A stretch of DNA of 43,850 nucleotides. Source: Treponema sp. (GTDB taxonomy: Bacteria > Spirochaetota > Spirochaetia > Treponematales > Breznakiellaceae). Both the position numbers and the translations under genes were made by a program. The DNA is taken from NCBI GenBank assembly GCA_031255285.1, contig JAIRSU010000127.1, forward strand, positions 1 through 43,850, read 5' to 3'. The number at the start of each line of letters is the position of its first letter. Within the stretch, counting starts at the first letter, position 1. The notes under the pieces were generated by a model. It made no database searches. It was not told the origin of the DNA and was given only the letters and a program-made list of their open reading frames with translations. Shown here piece after piece: positions 1 to 11,260 of the stretch.

Positions 1-107
1 AAATACACCAACCCAGCATAAACGCCGTAGTTTATCGCCGTATTCGAGAGCCCAACGATGCCAAATTTGACGAATTGTAGAAAAAACGCTCTGTCAAGTC
101 TTATCAA
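1..107 (-). CDS. GtrA-like small membrane protein, N-terminal part only (runs off window)
   Basis: Reverse-strand translation LIRLDRAFFLQFVKFGIVGLSNTAINYGVYAGLVY resembles the GtrA family N-terminus; probable TTG start at 105-107 preceded by GGGGGG. Not in the supplied ORF track. Confidence 0.7.
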   Translation of the reverse strand, partial: MIRLDRAFFLQFVKFGIVGLSNTAINYGVYAGLVY

Positions 108-122
108 GGCTGAACCGCCCCC

Positions 123-536
123 CTATCGTATCCATTCTAAAAATTCCTCATAATTCCTGATGTAGTCAGCAACGTCATATTTTTCGGATGCCAAGACGAG
201 GCAGATTGAGTTTGATGAGAAAGCTTGCTCATACGCCCAAACACTGGGCGGTATATGGACTCCATAATACGGTTGGGTCAATTGTACCGTCCGTTTCACC
301 TTACCATCGTCAAGGACAACTTCGAAAGCACCGCTTGCCGCGATGAGAAACTGGTGGCAGTTTCTATGAGCATGCGCTCCACGTGACTCGCTACCGGGTA
401 TGTCATACAAATAAAAAACTCTCTGCACGGAGAATGGCAATGAAATATCGCTCTCCACTACAGTTAAACTACTACGCTCATCATAGTATTTGCCAAGTCC
501 AATGACCGCACAATCAAATACTGTCGGTTTATTCAT
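123..536 (-). CDS. fdtA: dTDP-4-keto-6-deoxyglucose 3,4-ketoisomerase (FdtA/QdtA/WxcM-like cupin)
   Basis: MNKPTVFDCAVIGLGKYYDERSSLTVVE...RVFYLYDIPGSESRGAHAHRNCHQFLIAASGAFEVVLDDG; GAHAH motif present. Internal ATG at 536 preferred, ATGA overlap with the upstream gene. Confidence 0.85.
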   Translation of the reverse strand: MNKPTVFDCAVIGLGKYYDERSSLTVVESDISLPFSVQRVFYLYDIPGSESRGAHAHRNCHQFLIAASGAFEVVLDDGKVKRTVQLTQPYYGVHIPPSVWAYEQAFSSNSICLVLASEKYDVADYIRNYEEFLEWIR

Positions 537-1069
537 TTTATACCTCTCATAAGCGGCGGTGATATATTTTTTAATGGTAGTTCTATATTCGTGTACGTTG
601 CGGCCCATACCAAATAAAGTGCAATAAATAAAAATACAAATAAGAAACTGGTAAGTAATTTATACCATTTAAAGAAGAAATGGTAACACTCTCTTACATT
701 TTCAAAGGTCTGTGATTTAGTTGCTACCAATAATTGAGGTAAAAAGATGATGAGTATAAACAACGCGAGAAACGATGCGACAAAGGTCCGAAACCTTATT
801 ATTTCATCTAATCCGGTGAATCTGAAAATACTTTTGCCTATATAAGGGAAAAAGAGGAACACATACCCTCTAATCGAATAGGGAAAAAAGAAGCCGTCTT
901 TTTCGAATTCGAACGATTTACTCAATTCCCAATATACCCCCGAATCATAGAGAAAATGTCGAATATCCATAGTCATGCTGTAGATAAAGAGAATGGCAAA
1001 TCCAGCTATGAATGCGAATACCGCCGTAAGTAAACAATCTTTTCTATCAATGCTCAATTCTTTCATCAT
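533..1069 (-). CDS. Short multi-pass membrane protein, possibly the truncated N-terminus of a larger GT-C/YfhO-type protein
   Basis: Hydrophobic segments; DSGVYWELSKSF...PYSIRGYVFLFFPYIGKSIF; coupled by ATGA to the downstream fdtA-like gene. Confidence 0.5.
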   Translation of the reverse strand: MMKELSIDRKDCLLTAVFAFIAGFAILFIYSMTMDIRHFLYDSGVYWELSKSFEFEKDGFFFPYSIRGYVFLFFPYIGKSIFRFTGLDEIIRFRTFVASFLALFILIIFLPQLLVATKSQTFENVRECYHFFFKWYKLLTSFLFVFLFIALYLVWAATYTNIELPLKNISPPLMRGIK

Positions 1070-1472
1070 TTTTACCTTTCAATGTTAGAAATTCATCATA
1101 ATCATGAATATGGTCATCAGTGACGTGTCCCGTACTTGAAACTATCAAAGCCAATGAGTTAGTAGAAAAATCACACATTTCTAACCATGTCATACGTGGA
1201 GTATAGAGTCCGTAATAGGAGCGATTGAGACTGAAGGTTGATTTTTCCCTTCCATTGTCAGACGTAACATTAAAACTACCGGACAAGGCTACGATAAACT
1301 CGTCCGTAGTCTTGCAGGCGTAACCGATACGAGCCTCTTCGCTCAGCGTTTCTTCGTAAATCCAATATATCCGTTTTATCTCGAATGGGATTTGCGCACA
1401 ATTCTCAAAAAAAGAAAGAGTGCCTCGCTTATCAGAGATTTTGGGTAAGTTTATGATTCTTGTTTCAGTCAC
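1047..1472 (-). CDS. Second FdtA/WxcM-like cupin, degenerate active site
   Basis: [20 protein letters not shown]...[11 protein letters not shown]...[11 protein letters not shown]...[14 protein letters not shown]; same fold signature as 123..536 but GAHAH replaced by GYACK. GTG start. Confidence 0.75.
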   Translation of the reverse strand: MTETRIINLPKISDKRGTLSFFENCAQIPFEIKRIYWIYEETLSEEARIGYACKTTDEFIVALSGSFNVTSDNGREKSTFSLNRSYYGLYTPRMTWLEMCDFSTNSLALIVSSTGHVTDDHIHDYDEFLTLKGKNDERIEH

Positions 1473-1944
1473 TTATGCTCTCTCCTGCTTCTTTGACGTA
1501 TCCGTGCTGAACCGCTGGATTCCCATACCAGAGCATTCGTGGCGGTATATCTCTCGTCACAACACTTCCCGCGCCGATAAGCGCGTATTCGCCGATGGTA
1601 TGCCCTGCGATAATAGTCGCGTTAGCTCCGATTGAACATCCTCTTTTTAAAAGTGTTCTTACAAAAGAAACCGGATGCTGCTTTGACCTAGGGAAAATAT
1701 CATTCGTAAACGTTACGTTTGGGCCAATGAATACATCATCCTCCACCGTAACGCCATCCCATAGTTGGACACCTGATTTTATCGTTACATTGTTTCCTAT
1801 AACAACATTGTCTTCAATAAACACTCCAGCGCAAATATTACAATTCTGTCCAATAATAGCTTTCTCTAAGACGACGCAAAACTGCCAAATATTGGTATCC
1901 TTGCCAATATTGCTTGCCTTTACATCGGCAAGAGGGTGTATCAT
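1465..1944 (-). CDS. Left-handed beta-helix N-acyltransferase (FdtC/WbbJ-like)
   Basis: [65 protein letters not shown] hexapeptide repeats; start inside the listed ORF at 1944. Confidence 0.85.
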   Translation of the reverse strand: MIHPLADVKASNIGKDTNIWQFCVVLEKAIIGQNCNICAGVFIEDNVVIGNNVTIKSGVQLWDGVTVEDDVFIGPNVTFTNDIFPRSKQHPVSFVRTLLKRGCSIGANATIIAGHTIGEYALIGAGSVVTRDIPPRMLWYGNPAVQHGYVKEAGESISD

Positions 1945-2852
1945 ATACGTTCCTCCACAATGAACGTCGGGCGCCTGAGTGACGCGGAGAACGTTCGCCA
2001 TAAATAGCTCCCCAAAATCCCTAATGTCAGCATAATTATTCCAAATGCACTCAGATTGAATATCATCAAAGTTGTAAAACCAGTTATTGGTATCTTATCT
2101 CGTAACCTGCCTATAAAAACGATAACGCCCCATACAAAAGAAACTACGAGAGCAATAAATCCAAGGTACGAAACAAATGAAATGGGAATCGTTGAAAACG
2201 TAAATAGAGTATCGGTTACCAGGCGTATCTTTTTATATAGCGTCCATCGACTCCTACCGATTTCTCGTTTACGTCGAATATACGGTACAACCGCGGTCCG
2301 AAACCCGCTCCACAGTATCTGCCCAGTCAACGCTGAGTTTCGCTCATCCATATCACGCAAGACTTCTATCACTTTGCGGTCAAGCAAGAATACATCGAAT
2401 CCATTACGTGGCATATTCGGTAGAGCGACTTTTCGCGTTAGCCAGTAATACAAATTAGAGAACAACGCCAAATCTTCTCTGCCTTCACGGACAGCCAATA
2501 CCACATTATTACCATCCTTCCATTTAGTATACATATTTAGAATTAATTCAGTCGGCTCCTGCATATCTGCGGCTTTTACCACAGCACAATCCCCGTTACT
2601 ATTGACAAGCCCGCATAGAATCGCCGCATGCGATCCGAAATTTCGCGATAGTCGGAACAGCCGTATATGTCTATCTCGTATCGCCAGACCCTTTAATATC
2701 TCCCAACTTTCATCTTTGGAACCGTCATCCACAAAAACAAGTTCATAGTCTATGCCGATTTTTCCAATAAAATTCTCTTGTAAATCCGCATAGAGCGGCT
2801 CCAAATTTGCCTCGCTAAAATAAACAGGAACTATAATCGAAATCTTTTCCAT
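1941..2852 (-). CDS. GtrB-like polyprenyl-phosphate glycosyltransferase (GT2 with two C-terminal TM helices)
   Basis: [23 protein letters not shown]...[18 protein letters not shown]...[17 protein letters not shown]-terminal hydrophobic segments. Confidence 0.85.
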   Translation of the reverse strand: MEKISIIVPVYFSEANLEPLYADLQENFIGKIGIDYELVFVDDGSKDESWEILKGLAIRDRHIRLFRLSRNFGSHAAILCGLVNSNGDCAVVKAADMQEPTELILNMYTKWKDGNNVVLAVREGREDLALFSNLYYWLTRKVALPNMPRNGFDVFLLDRKVIEVLRDMDERNSALTGQILWSGFRTAVVPYIRRKREIGRSRWTLYKKIRLVTDTLFTFSTIPISFVSYLGFIALVVSFVWGVIVFIGRLRDKIPITGFTTLMIFNLSAFGIIMLTLGILGSYLWRTFSASLRRPTFIVEERI

Positions 2853-2862
2853 AATAACCTCA

Positions 2863-3972
2863 TTAACCCTCCCACGAATTTAATACATCAATAACATATC
2901 TAGTCTGTTCGTCTGAAGACACAGGGCTTATCGGCAAACTCAATTCTTCACGATGAATCTTCTCTGTTATAGGGAGAGACAAATCATTCCATATCTTGTA
3001 GCATTCCTGCTTATGCGGTGGAATTGGATAATGAATCATAGTCTGGATATTTTTACTCGAAAGATATGCTTGCAAAGCATCTCGTTTCTCCACTAGAATT
3101 GGGAAAATATGAAACACATTAGCGTTCCAATTAGGTACATTCGGTAAAACAATATATGGATTTTTGATACCTTCAATATATTTTCGTGCGATTCTTCTGC
3201 GTGAGTCGTTATCTGTATCAAGATACATTAATTTCACGCCAAGTATCGCGGCTTGTATTTCGTCGAGACGGCTGTTTCTACCTTGATAGCGGAATATGTA
3301 TTTCTGCGACGATCCATAGTTTGACAACGCACGGACTATTTCTGCGAGCGTTGCATCGTCTGTCGTTACCATGCCCCCATCTCCGAACGCTCCCAGATTC
3401 TTCCCCGGATAGAAGCTGTGCCCGGCCGCATCTCCAAGTGCACCTGTACGCTTCTCCCCGTACAGGCAACCATGTGCCTGTGCGTTATCCTCTATTAGTT
3501 TTAAACCATGTCTTTTACATATCTCGCCGATTTTTTCCGTATAAGCACATCGGCCATATAAATGAACTATCATCACGGCTCTAGTCCTTGTCGTGAGTGC
3601 AGACTCGATTCTTGTATCATCAATCTGGTATGTATTGACATCAGGTTCAACCAAAATCGGTGTGAGCCTATTCTCCGTAATAGCAAGAATTGATGCAATA
3701 TAAGTATTCGCAGGGACAATCACCTCGTCTCCTTCATCAAGTATTCCCAGCTCTTTATACGCCCGTAAAATGAGCGTGAGTGCATCGAGCCCGTTAGCAC
3801 ATCCAATCGCGTTTTTCACGTTAATGTATTCTGCATAATGCGCCTCGAATTTCGTGTTTTCTGTACCCTGTAAATACCAACCCGAGTCCACCACTCGATG
3901 AATCGCATCACGAATCTCTTCAACATATTTTTGAGTAACGTCTTTTAGTGATAAAAATGGAATTTGTATCAT
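2863..3972 (-). CDS. fdtB: DegT/DnrJ/EryC1 PLP-dependent sugar aminotransferase (FdtB-like)
   Basis: [17 protein letters not shown]...GSWYLQG-type motif...[15 protein letters not shown]...[16 protein letters not shown]...[46 protein letters not shown]. Confidence 0.9.
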   Translation of the reverse strand: MIQIPFLSLKDVTQKYVEEIRDAIHRVVDSGWYLQGTENTKFEAHYAEYINVKNAIGCANGLDALTLILRAYKELGILDEGDEVIVPANTYIASILAITENRLTPILVEPDVNTYQIDDTRIESALTTRTRAVMIVHLYGRCAYTEKIGEICKRHGLKLIEDNAQAHGCLYGEKRTGALGDAAGHSFYPGKNLGAFGDGGMVTTDDATLAEIVRALSNYGSSQKYIFRYQGRNSRLDEIQAAILGVKLMYLDTDNDSRRRIARKYIEGIKNPYIVLPNVPNWNANVFHIFPILVEKRDALQAYLSSKNIQTMIHYPIPPHKQECYKIWNDLSLPITEKIHREELSLPISPVSSDEQTRYVIDVLNSWEG

Positions 3973-5046
3973 CTATCGCTCCTTGTAATTTTTTTCAATC
4001 CAACATCGGTATGCGCCGCTTCGGACCCCGTCCACCCACTCTATGTTTCCAAGATACCAATCCACAGTCTTGACGAGCCCTTCTTCAAAGTCGATAACTC
4101 GTTCCCAATTCAACTCGCGCTTGATTTTCGTGCAATTCATCGCGTAACGGCGGTCATGCCCAGGCCTATCTTTGACAAATGCGACAAGTCGATTTAGGTC
4201 GTCCGCATCGGCGCCCACAGCCTTCGCTACAATTTCAATAAGCGTCTGTATGAGACGGATATTTTCCCATTCATTCTCACCGCCTATGTTGTAACTTTCG
4301 CCGATTTTGCTACATTGCAGGATTCGCCATACAGCCCGATTATGGTCGTCGACGTGAATCCAATCTCGCACATTCCGTCCGTCCCCATAGACAGGAAGCG
4401 GCTTCCTCTCTTTCAGGTTCAGTATCATCAAGGGAATGAGCTTTTCGGGGAACTGATAGGGACCGTAGTTGTTGGAGCAGTTCGACAGTGTAACCGGGAG
4501 TCCGTAAGTGTGATAAAACGCCATAACCATGTGGTCGCTTGAGGCTTTGCTCGCCGAGTACGGGGAGCGTGGGGCGTAGGGCGTCGTCTCGGTGAAAGCG
4601 CCTGTCTCACCGAGAGAGCCGTAAACCTCGTCTGTGCTAACGTGGTGAAAGAGAACTCCGTCCCGTCCCGCCCAATAGCGGCGAGCAGCTTCAAGCAGAG
4701 TGAACGTCCCCAAAATGTTCGTTTGGACGAAAGCATCAGGTTTCACGATGGAGCGATCGACGTGGCTTTCCGCTGCAAAGTGGACGACTGTGTCGATTCC
4801 GTATTTCTCGAATATGTCCGCAACTAACCCAACGTCTCGTATATCGCCCTGTTCAAAACAGTAGCGTTCTCCACCGAATTTCGCCTGAACGTCTGAAAGA
4901 CTTGCAATATTACCCGCATAAGTAAGCGCATCGAGGTTGATGATTCGCCCGCTGAAATCAGGCGTGTTTTCAAGCAGTAATCTGATAAAGTTACCGCCGA
5001 TGAATCCCGCGCCGCCTGTTACTAAAATATTCTCCAATCTTCTCAT
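3973..5046 (-). CDS. rfbB: dTDP-glucose 4,6-dehydratase
   Basis: NILVTGGAGFIGGNFIRLLLE...AAESHVDRSI...VSTDEVYGSLGE...APRSPYSASKASSDHMVMAFYHTYGLPV; full-length SDR. Confidence 0.95.
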   Translation of the reverse strand: MRRLENILVTGGAGFIGGNFIRLLLENTPDFSGRIINLDALTYAGNIASLSDVQAKFGGERYCFEQGDIRDVGLVADIFEKYGIDTVVHFAAESHVDRSIVKPDAFVQTNILGTFTLLEAARRYWAGRDGVLFHHVSTDEVYGSLGETGAFTETTPYAPRSPYSASKASSDHMVMAFYHTYGLPVTLSNCSNNYGPYQFPEKLIPLMILNLKERKPLPVYGDGRNVRDWIHVDDHNRAVWRILQCSKIGESYNIGGENEWENIRLIQTLIEIVAKAVGADADDLNRLVAFVKDRPGHDRRYAMNCTKIKRELNWERVIDFEEGLVKTVDWYLGNIEWVDGVRSGAYRCWIEKNYKER

Positions 5047-5156
5047 TTTATATTCCTTTTATAACAACGCCGATATATAACTGACCTTATGTGGTCATTG
5101 ACAGAACTCAACAAGCTCTCAATCGACCTAACTGTCTGCACGAAGCAGCCTTCTAT

Positions 5157-6032
5157 TCAAAAACCTTCCGCGACTTGACGAAGATAGTCTCCATATTCGG
5201 TCTTGTATGATGAAGCGAGCGTCAACAAGTTATCCTGCGTTATCCATTGGTTTAGATACGCGATTTCTTCTACGCAAGATATAAACATTCCCTCACGCTT
5301 TTGAATCGTCGCGATGAAGTTAGAGGCGTCCAATAGCCCGTCGTAAGTGCCGGTGTCGAGCCACGCCATACCGCGTCCGAGCAGTTCCACCGAGAGTTTG
5401 TCCGCCGCAAGATAGGTGTTGTTGACCGCTGTAATTTCAATCTCTCCACGTGCAGACGGCGCGATGTTTTTTGCTATTCCCACGACGTCGTTGTCGTAGA
5501 AGTAAAGCCCTGGTACCGCGTAATGAGATTTTGGGCGCTCAGGCTTCTCTTCTATCGACAAGACTTTCCAGTTTGAGGAAAACTCTACTACTCCATAGGA
5601 TGACGGGTTCTTCACGTAGTAACCGAATACGACCCCGTTTTGCTCTGATTCCACCTTATGGACGGCGTTCTTCAATACAAGAGAAAAGCCTCTCCCAAAG
5701 AAGATGTTGTCGCCGAGCGTCAGGCAGACCGTATCCTGTCCAATGAATCTTTCCCCGATGATGAAAGCGTCCGCGAGTCCGCGCGGTTTATCCTGTACCG
5801 CATATTCAAACCGCATTCCGAGCCATTGCCCATCACCGAGCAGTTCCTTGAAGAGCGGTATATCTCGCGGTGTGGATATTATCAGAACGTCTTGTATCTC
5901 CGCCAACATCAGTACGGAAAGCGGGTAGTAAATCATCGGTTTGTCGTAACAGGGCAGCATCTGTTTCGACACTGCTCTGGTCAACGGGTAGAGTCGCGTC
6001 CCGCTCCCTCCAGCTAAAATTATCCCCTTCAA
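5157..6032 (-). CDS. rfbA: Glucose-1-phosphate thymidylyltransferase
   Basis: [57 protein letters not shown]; hallmark RmlA. Confidence 0.96.
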   Translation of the reverse strand: MKGIILAGGSGTRLYPLTRAVSKQMLPCYDKPMIYYPLSVLMLAEIQDVLIISTPRDIPLFKELLGDGQWLGMRFEYAVQDKPRGLADAFIIGERFIGQDTVCLTLGDNIFFGRGFSLVLKNAVHKVESEQNGVVFGYYVKNPSSYGVVEFSSNWKVLSIEEKPERPKSHYAVPGLYFYDNDVVGIAKNIAPSARGEIEITAVNNTYLAADKLSVELLGRGMAWLDTGTYDGLLDASNFIATIQKREGMFISCVEEIAYLNQWITQDNLLTLASSYKTEYGDYLRQVAEGF

Positions 6033-8353
6033 TTTCCGTCGCCTCCTAACAAATATTGTTTCTTTTTAGATGCCATTTCTTTGACTATCAATGTTATTAA
6101 TGCAAACACACTCAAAATAACGCCGAACATTAACCCCGGCGCGGTATACATCAATTCCACAAGATGTTCTCCTTCTGTGGGAAATCTTGCTCCAATAAAA
6201 GCGTCTTCAAAAAAGCCTATTGTTTCTACCTTTTCCCCATCTATTTTGATACGCCACCCTTTACTGAATGGGATAGACGTCCAAAGATAATTAAAATCCG
6301 CGTCAGACCGCATTTTTGCTTTTATTTTCGTATCTTTAAACGAGATATATTCCGGTGCATAAGCTTTTAGCTTATCAAAGATTGTCTCAAAGATCGGTAT
6401 ATCAATGTAATATGAGTCGTCGACTCCTCTTTTGAAACATTCGTTATTCCCGCCTGACAACGCTTTTAACAGCGTATTCTCTAATTCGTAATGATTCTCA
6501 AATTTATCATTGATATGAACATTTCTAATCCCTTTGTTCACGGTATTTATTATATTTAAACTATGTTCATTTTTATAAATTTTGACAGCGCCATTTTGAT
6601 AAAGAGAATACGGATTCGCCTTATCTGCTCTATATGAAAGTATATACCGAATGCCCAAGAGAGAGTCTAAAACGGCGTTATTATCATTTCCATATAATGA
6701 AAATTTTCCTGTATACCTCAAAGAATTATTTTTAATAAAGAAATTATTAAGAGGATTATTTAAGATTGTATTTCCAGAAACGGAATTATATCCTATCGCG
6801 AAGGCATCGGTTTCTCTTCTGTAGAATGACTTCTCTATCCTAAATACATTTCGCTCACTTTCAGGAATATATTCTATTATTGATTTAACGTCAGAAATAT
6901 ATTTGTTATAAGCGCTAGATTCCTTACGTTCCTGAAATTCGTGCTTTCTTATTAAGAGAACGGTGTTAACTCCGAGTTCTAACCCTGTCAACGCAAATAA
7001 TCCTGCAAAAACGACAAGGCGTTGTAAATCACTTTTGGAAATAGATATAACAAAACAAAACGCTATAAGGAAAAATAGATTGGCTAAAACGACCTTTATA
7101 GATATGGGCATTTCATCGCTGTTTTCTAGTACTAATAGAACCGTTACTATTAAGATTAGCGTACTTGCTATATACAGGATATTAAAACTTTTACTATTAT
7201 TCTTGAAGTTTATAAGCGTCTTATAACCCCAAAACAAAATAAAGAACGATATGGCAAAAGAAAAACGCCCTTCAAACCATGAAGGTGCGTCAAAGCCGTG
7301 TATGGCAATATACAAAGGATTGATTGTCAGAGTACTGAAAATAATAAGTGAGAAGGCAATACCACACAGTTTTTCACGCTTTGTAGTATGTTGAAAAAAA
7401 GACAGTACAAACATTGTAAGCGGTAAAAGTCCGCAGTAAATAAACGGAACGCCTCCCGGTCCGTTTGTATCGTATGTTCCTATAAACAGTTTTGCCAATA
7501 ATTGTTTAATATTATACCTAAAATAGAAATTTAACGGTGTAACGTCCTGATACAGATTCCCATTCCTCATTGAAATTATAGTAGGTATGAGTACAAAACC
7601 AGCCAAACAAAAGGCAAGTATTGACGAAAATGCAAACAAACCGCTAGTTCTAAACAACTCTTTCTTATTTTTTCCGTCTATCAATAAGGCAATCTTGTAT
7701 ACGAAATACAAAACGGTAAAAGCGCAGACAAAATACGCCGTATACCAACTTGAAATCATACAGAGCGTCAACGATACTATGAAAAATAATGCGCGTTTCT
7801 CTTCAAATAATTTTTCAACGCCAAGTATGACAAGCGGCGTCCAAACAAATCCTGTCCAAATCGGCAGCATCCAGTGCATTGCAACAGCATACCCGCACAG
7901 GGCGTAGCAAATAGAAAAGAGAACGATATAGAGACTCCGTTTTATATATGATAGAAAAAGAGAAAAAGTTAATCCAGCGAATCCTATCTGCAATAAAATA
8001 ATAAAATATATAGCGTCTGTTAAATTTGACTGCGGAAAAAGAATTAAGACTAGATTAGTAAAGACTAAGACCCCGTCTCCAAGAAATAACGGATTCCCAA
8101 GACCTACCTTCCAAGTATATTGGAAATTATGCTGTCCTAATAATATACTTCGTTGATACGCTAGTTTATCAACAAACATATTACTGAGATCAGACGAGAG
8201 TATAGTCTTTGCACTATGCGGATATACCCCGTTGAACGCCATAGCAACTGCGAATAATATCATTGGGATAAAAAACGAGAGTAAGAAAATATAATTCTTT
8301 GATGCCCATTGCCGTAATCCGCTTAAAAAAGAAGAAGTGTTAGGTTTATTCAT
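6029..8353 (-). CDS. YfhO-family multi-pass membrane protein (putative GT-C glycosyltransferase)
   Basis: ~12 hydrophobic helices; [50 protein letters not shown]-terminal [15 protein letters not shown] typical of YfhO proteins. Preferred ATG at 8353. Confidence 0.8.
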   Translation of the reverse strand: MNKPNTSSFLSGLRQWASKNYIFLLSFFIPMILFAVAMAFNGVYPHSAKTILSSDLSNMFVDKLAYQRSILLGQHNFQYTWKVGLGNPLFLGDGVLVFTNLVLILFPQSNLTDAIYFIILLQIGFAGLTFSLFLSYIKRSLYIVLFSICYALCGYAVAMHWMLPIWTGFVWTPLVILGVEKLFEEKRALFFIVSLTLCMISSWYTAYFVCAFTVLYFVYKIALLIDGKNKKELFRTSGLFAFSSILAFCLAGFVLIPTIISMRNGNLYQDVTPLNFYFRYNIKQLLAKLFIGTYDTNGPGGVPFIYCGLLPLTMFVLSFFQHTTKREKLCGIAFSLIIFSTLTINPLYIAIHGFDAPSWFEGRFSFAISFFILFWGYKTLINFKNNSKSFNILYIASTLILIVTVLLVLENSDEMPISIKVVLANLFFLIAFCFVISISKSDLQRLVVFAGLFALTGLELGVNTVLLIRKHEFQERKESSAYNKYISDVKSIIEYIPESERNVFRIEKSFYRRETDAFAIGYNSVSGNTILNNPLNNFFIKNNSLRYTGKFSLYGNDNNAVLDSLLGIRYILSYRADKANPYSLYQNGAVKIYKNEHSLNIINTVNKGIRNVHINDKFENHYELENTLLKALSGGNNECFKRGVDDSYYIDIPIFETIFDKLKAYAPEYISFKDTKIKAKMRSDADFNYLWTSIPFSKGWRIKIDGEKVETIGFFEDAFIGARFPTEGEHLVELMYTAPGLMFGVILSVFALITLIVKEMASKKKQYLLGGDGN

Positions 8354-8382
8354 ATCTATTCTATACCTTGATTCTATACCTA

Positions 8383-9081
8383 TTAGAATATTATCATGGA
8401 CACAGGCGGCAAACGAACCGCGTCTAAAGTTTCCGCCCATGTATCAAAACAAACGCTGTCTATTACCGTACGCGTAATATTGTCATAAACGACGAAGTTC
8501 AATCCTCTCCGATTTACTGAATATTCAAGACCATTTATAATAATAGAGCATCTCCCAGCGGAAGCAGCCGCACTAAAAATCTTATATTGGCTTCCGTCTG
8601 ATAATTTTCCAGAATGTTTTACAAACGCTTTTGCGGCAAGCTCCTCGTACGAGATATTGCCGTTGTTACCCGCCGCCTCATAAGCTAAATTCCCTTTATC
8701 TATAACCGCGATATAACTCATGAACCATCTCCCCTCCAGACTAATTTCCAAACCTAAATTCGCTAACCCATCAAGAATATATTGATTAAGACTTCTACTC
8801 GCTTCGTCTTTCATACCAATTAAAATAGAATACCGACTATCGTTTATGGCAGAGAGGTATTCTCGAATGTCCGTTATTTCACTAAACTGATATTGATATT
8901 GCGCTTTTTCTTTATGTTGTTGTTTCGACTCCAAAGCTAACCTGACAAAAGAAAAACAATACGAAAATAAGATAATTCCGCCTATACAAATAATGAGTTT
9001 GTATGGATTAAAAACCGCCTTTGTTTCAGTAACATCGCTGTCATTATCTATACGCATAGTAAATACATTTTCTAATTTCAT
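8383..9081 (-). CDS. Single-TM protein with ILEI/FAM3-like domain
   Basis: TM helix LIICIGGIILFSYCFSFV, then SRYSILIGMKDEASRSLNQYILDGLANLGLEISLEGRWFMSYIAVIDKGNLAYE and RRGLNFVVYDNITRTVIDSVCFDTWA, which match interleukin-like EMT inducer domain motifs. Confidence 0.65.
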   Translation of the reverse strand: MKLENVFTMRIDNDSDVTETKAVFNPYKLIICIGGIILFSYCFSFVRLALESKQQHKEKAQYQYQFSEITDIREYLSAINDSRYSILIGMKDEASRSLNQYILDGLANLGLEISLEGRWFMSYIAVIDKGNLAYEAAGNNGNISYEELAAKAFVKHSGKLSDGSQYKIFSAAASAGRCSIIINGLEYSVNRRGLNFVVYDNITRTVIDSVCFDTWAETLDAVRLPPVSMIIF

Positions 9082-10913
9082 TTTTCCTCCTTATTTTCAG
9101 GAAGCCGCGCTATTCCCAGGTACTCGCGCCAAAAGGACTCTGTTCGGTATTGCGGATAGGAATCGCGGTATAGCTTCACTGTTTCGGCGAACAGACGGCG
9201 CATCTTCTTAATCAGTCGCCGATACGCCGCCCACACACGCAGAGACTCCTTGACGTCTCGGTACACCATAAAGCCGCACCTGCTCTCCGCATCATAGTTC
9301 AATGCGGAGCCGACTCGATACAAATGCCCGTGTATGGGATACTCTGCAGGAACGACCACGCCGTGCCTATTCGCAGGCAAAAGCAACCCGTTCAAGGTCA
9401 TACGGCGAAAAAGCCGCCGCAGGCGCCCTTCTTTTTCCCACACCCTGTTCTGTTTATATGTTTCGCCATTAAACGCCACAGGCAGCTCGCTCAAAGGCGT
9501 TGACTTATAGACGCTCGCCATAACCTCGCGATGTAAAGCGTCAGGGTCCTGCACTGCGAGCCACTGGAACCCCTTGAACCAGTCCTCCGTAGCCCGCAGA
9601 GCCAGCCAAGCGCATTTGTACCGGTAAAGCAAGATATTCCGCAGAACTACCCCGCCCAAGAGCCGTTGAACGAAGCCAGGCGTGAATTCCGCTTCAGGAC
9701 CATGTAACGCACAAATGATGAGCCTGTTGCGAATGGCGTAGTATTCCTTCCATAAGGACTGTTTCTTGCCAAAAGATTCATGCCACAGACAGACTCCGTT
9801 CAACGTTACCTTTGCCATACCTCGGTACCGCTGATTGAAGTCTATATCGTCGTATTGGAAAAAGATGGGAATGGACAGAATATCATCTTGCGTACCGCTT
9901 ATGGGGAAACAGCAGAACCACCACGCTAGTTGATTGCTGCCGTCCTCTATTTCATTCCGCGCGACGTTCTCTATAGAGCGCATATTGTAATTGAGCTTGT
10001 TGAACACCGTGCCGTCGACGCGCCATGTCTCGCCCGCTCCGTGCTGGAGATAAGGGCGGTCTATGCGAAGCATTGCGCCGCCGAGCATAACATTACGGCT
10101 GTCGGGCTTTAATACCCGCAAAAACGTGTACGCCCGCTCAAGCGCATCCGCGGTGAATACCACATCATCGTCCATCAAGACGATATGCGTAAGCCCGGTC
10201 TTTTCCCGTTCCGACAATGCTTCAATCATAGCGCGGGTGAAACCGCCGGAGCCGCCCGCGTTTATGTTTGGAAACAACCGTATCCCGCGGTCCGCGGCGA
10301 CTTCGGGCTTCAGCGTCCGCCCATTGTCTGCAATATAAACATGGAAGCGGCCGTGTAAAGGCGAGTCTTTGTTTTCAAACACGTCTCGTTTTAGTATATC
10401 GATAGTATTCTTTATGTAGTCCTCGCGCTTGTAGGTACAGATACACAGCGCCAGAGTCATTTCGGGCAAAGACGACTCGTCAATATCCGTATAATACGCG
10501 CCTCCCAGAAACTCACTGTTCTTCTCAAGCGCGGTAAGTTCAAACGCCAGAATACCTTTGGCTGGACACGGCGGATACACGAATCGGAATTCCCGCGCTT
10601 CGCCACACGAAACCGAGTCGCCGCACAGGACGTATTTAGCAAGCCCGTCGCCGTCAATCTCAAACCGCGTCAAGGCCACCTCAAACGCACCCTTCAACGT
10701 GAGACGCAGTTCCACCGCGTTTACCACTGTATATTTCTTCCATTTTTCCACAGAGAATGAGTTGAAATACGTGTCAAACCATACATCCTGCCTATTCTTC
10801 ATCGTGAGCCGTTTCTCACGGATATTGAGACTGTTCTTGTTAAAATCGCACCGCATATACATATCTTTCGCCGTCTCTCCAATTTCTGGAAACAGCAATT
10901 CTTGTAATTTCAT
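9078..10913 (-). CDS. GlfT2-like GT2 galactofuranosyltransferase
   Basis: N-terminal beta-rich domain followed by LALCICTYKREDYIKNTIDILKRDV...FHVYIADNGRTL...NAGGSGGFTRAMIEAL...HIVLMDDDVVF...QYDDIDFNQR; architecture of GlfT2. Confidence 0.8.
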   Translation of the reverse strand: MKLQELLFPEIGETAKDMYMRCDFNKNSLNIREKRLTMKNRQDVWFDTYFNSFSVEKWKKYTVVNAVELRLTLKGAFEVALTRFEIDGDGLAKYVLCGDSVSCGEAREFRFVYPPCPAKGILAFELTALEKNSEFLGGAYYTDIDESSLPEMTLALCICTYKREDYIKNTIDILKRDVFENKDSPLHGRFHVYIADNGRTLKPEVAADRGIRLFPNINAGGSGGFTRAMIEALSEREKTGLTHIVLMDDDVVFTADALERAYTFLRVLKPDSRNVMLGGAMLRIDRPYLQHGAGETWRVDGTVFNKLNYNMRSIENVARNEIEDGSNQLAWWFCCFPISGTQDDILSIPIFFQYDDIDFNQRYRGMAKVTLNGVCLWHESFGKKQSLWKEYYAIRNRLIICALHGPEAEFTPGFVQRLLGGVVLRNILLYRYKCAWLALRATEDWFKGFQWLAVQDPDALHREVMASVYKSTPLSELPVAFNGETYKQNRVWEKEGRLRRLFRRMTLNGLLLPANRHGVVVPAEYPIHGHLYRVGSALNYDAESRCGFMVYRDVKESLRVWAAYRRLIKKMRRLFAETVKLYRDSYPQYRTESFWREYLGIARLPENKEEK

Positions 10914-11260
10914 TATCCTCTCCTTAACAGCCGGGACGGTTCGCTGGAACGCTCCCGTTTATTGACGGCTCCCGCCGTGAATAATCTGGTATAAAGCCAT
11001 AGAGAGAGAGGCGGCAAACCTCCCGCAAAACCTTTATACCCACGTATTAAATCTTGATACCCGCGTACTAAACTTTGATACCCGAGTATTAAACTCTGAT
11101 ACCCGCGTACTAAACTTTGATACCCGAGTATTAAACTCTGGTACTCGAGTATTAAACTCTGATACCCGCGTACTAAACTTTGATACCCGAGTATTAAACT
11201 CTGGTACTCGAGTATTAAACTCTGGTACTCGAGTATTAAACTCTGATACCCGAGTATCAA
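10913..11260 (-). CDS. Possible heptad-repeat peptide (YQSLILG/YQSLVRG), translation uncertain
   Basis: ORF with TTG start through the 21-bp repeat; ends TAATG overlapping the start of the GlfT2-like gene; poor SD at its own start. Confidence 0.3.
   Translation of the reverse strand: MILGYQSLILEYQSLILEYQSLILGYQSLVRGYQSLILEYQSLILGYQSLVRGYQSLILGYQSLVRGYQDLIRGYKGFAGGLPPLSLWLYTRLFTAGAVNKRERSSEPSRLLRRG

Noticed and set aside
10913-11260. Confident heptad-repeat protein
   Set aside because: The only usable start is a TTG with badly spaced GGGG; kept as a low-confidence possibility because of the TAATG overlap.
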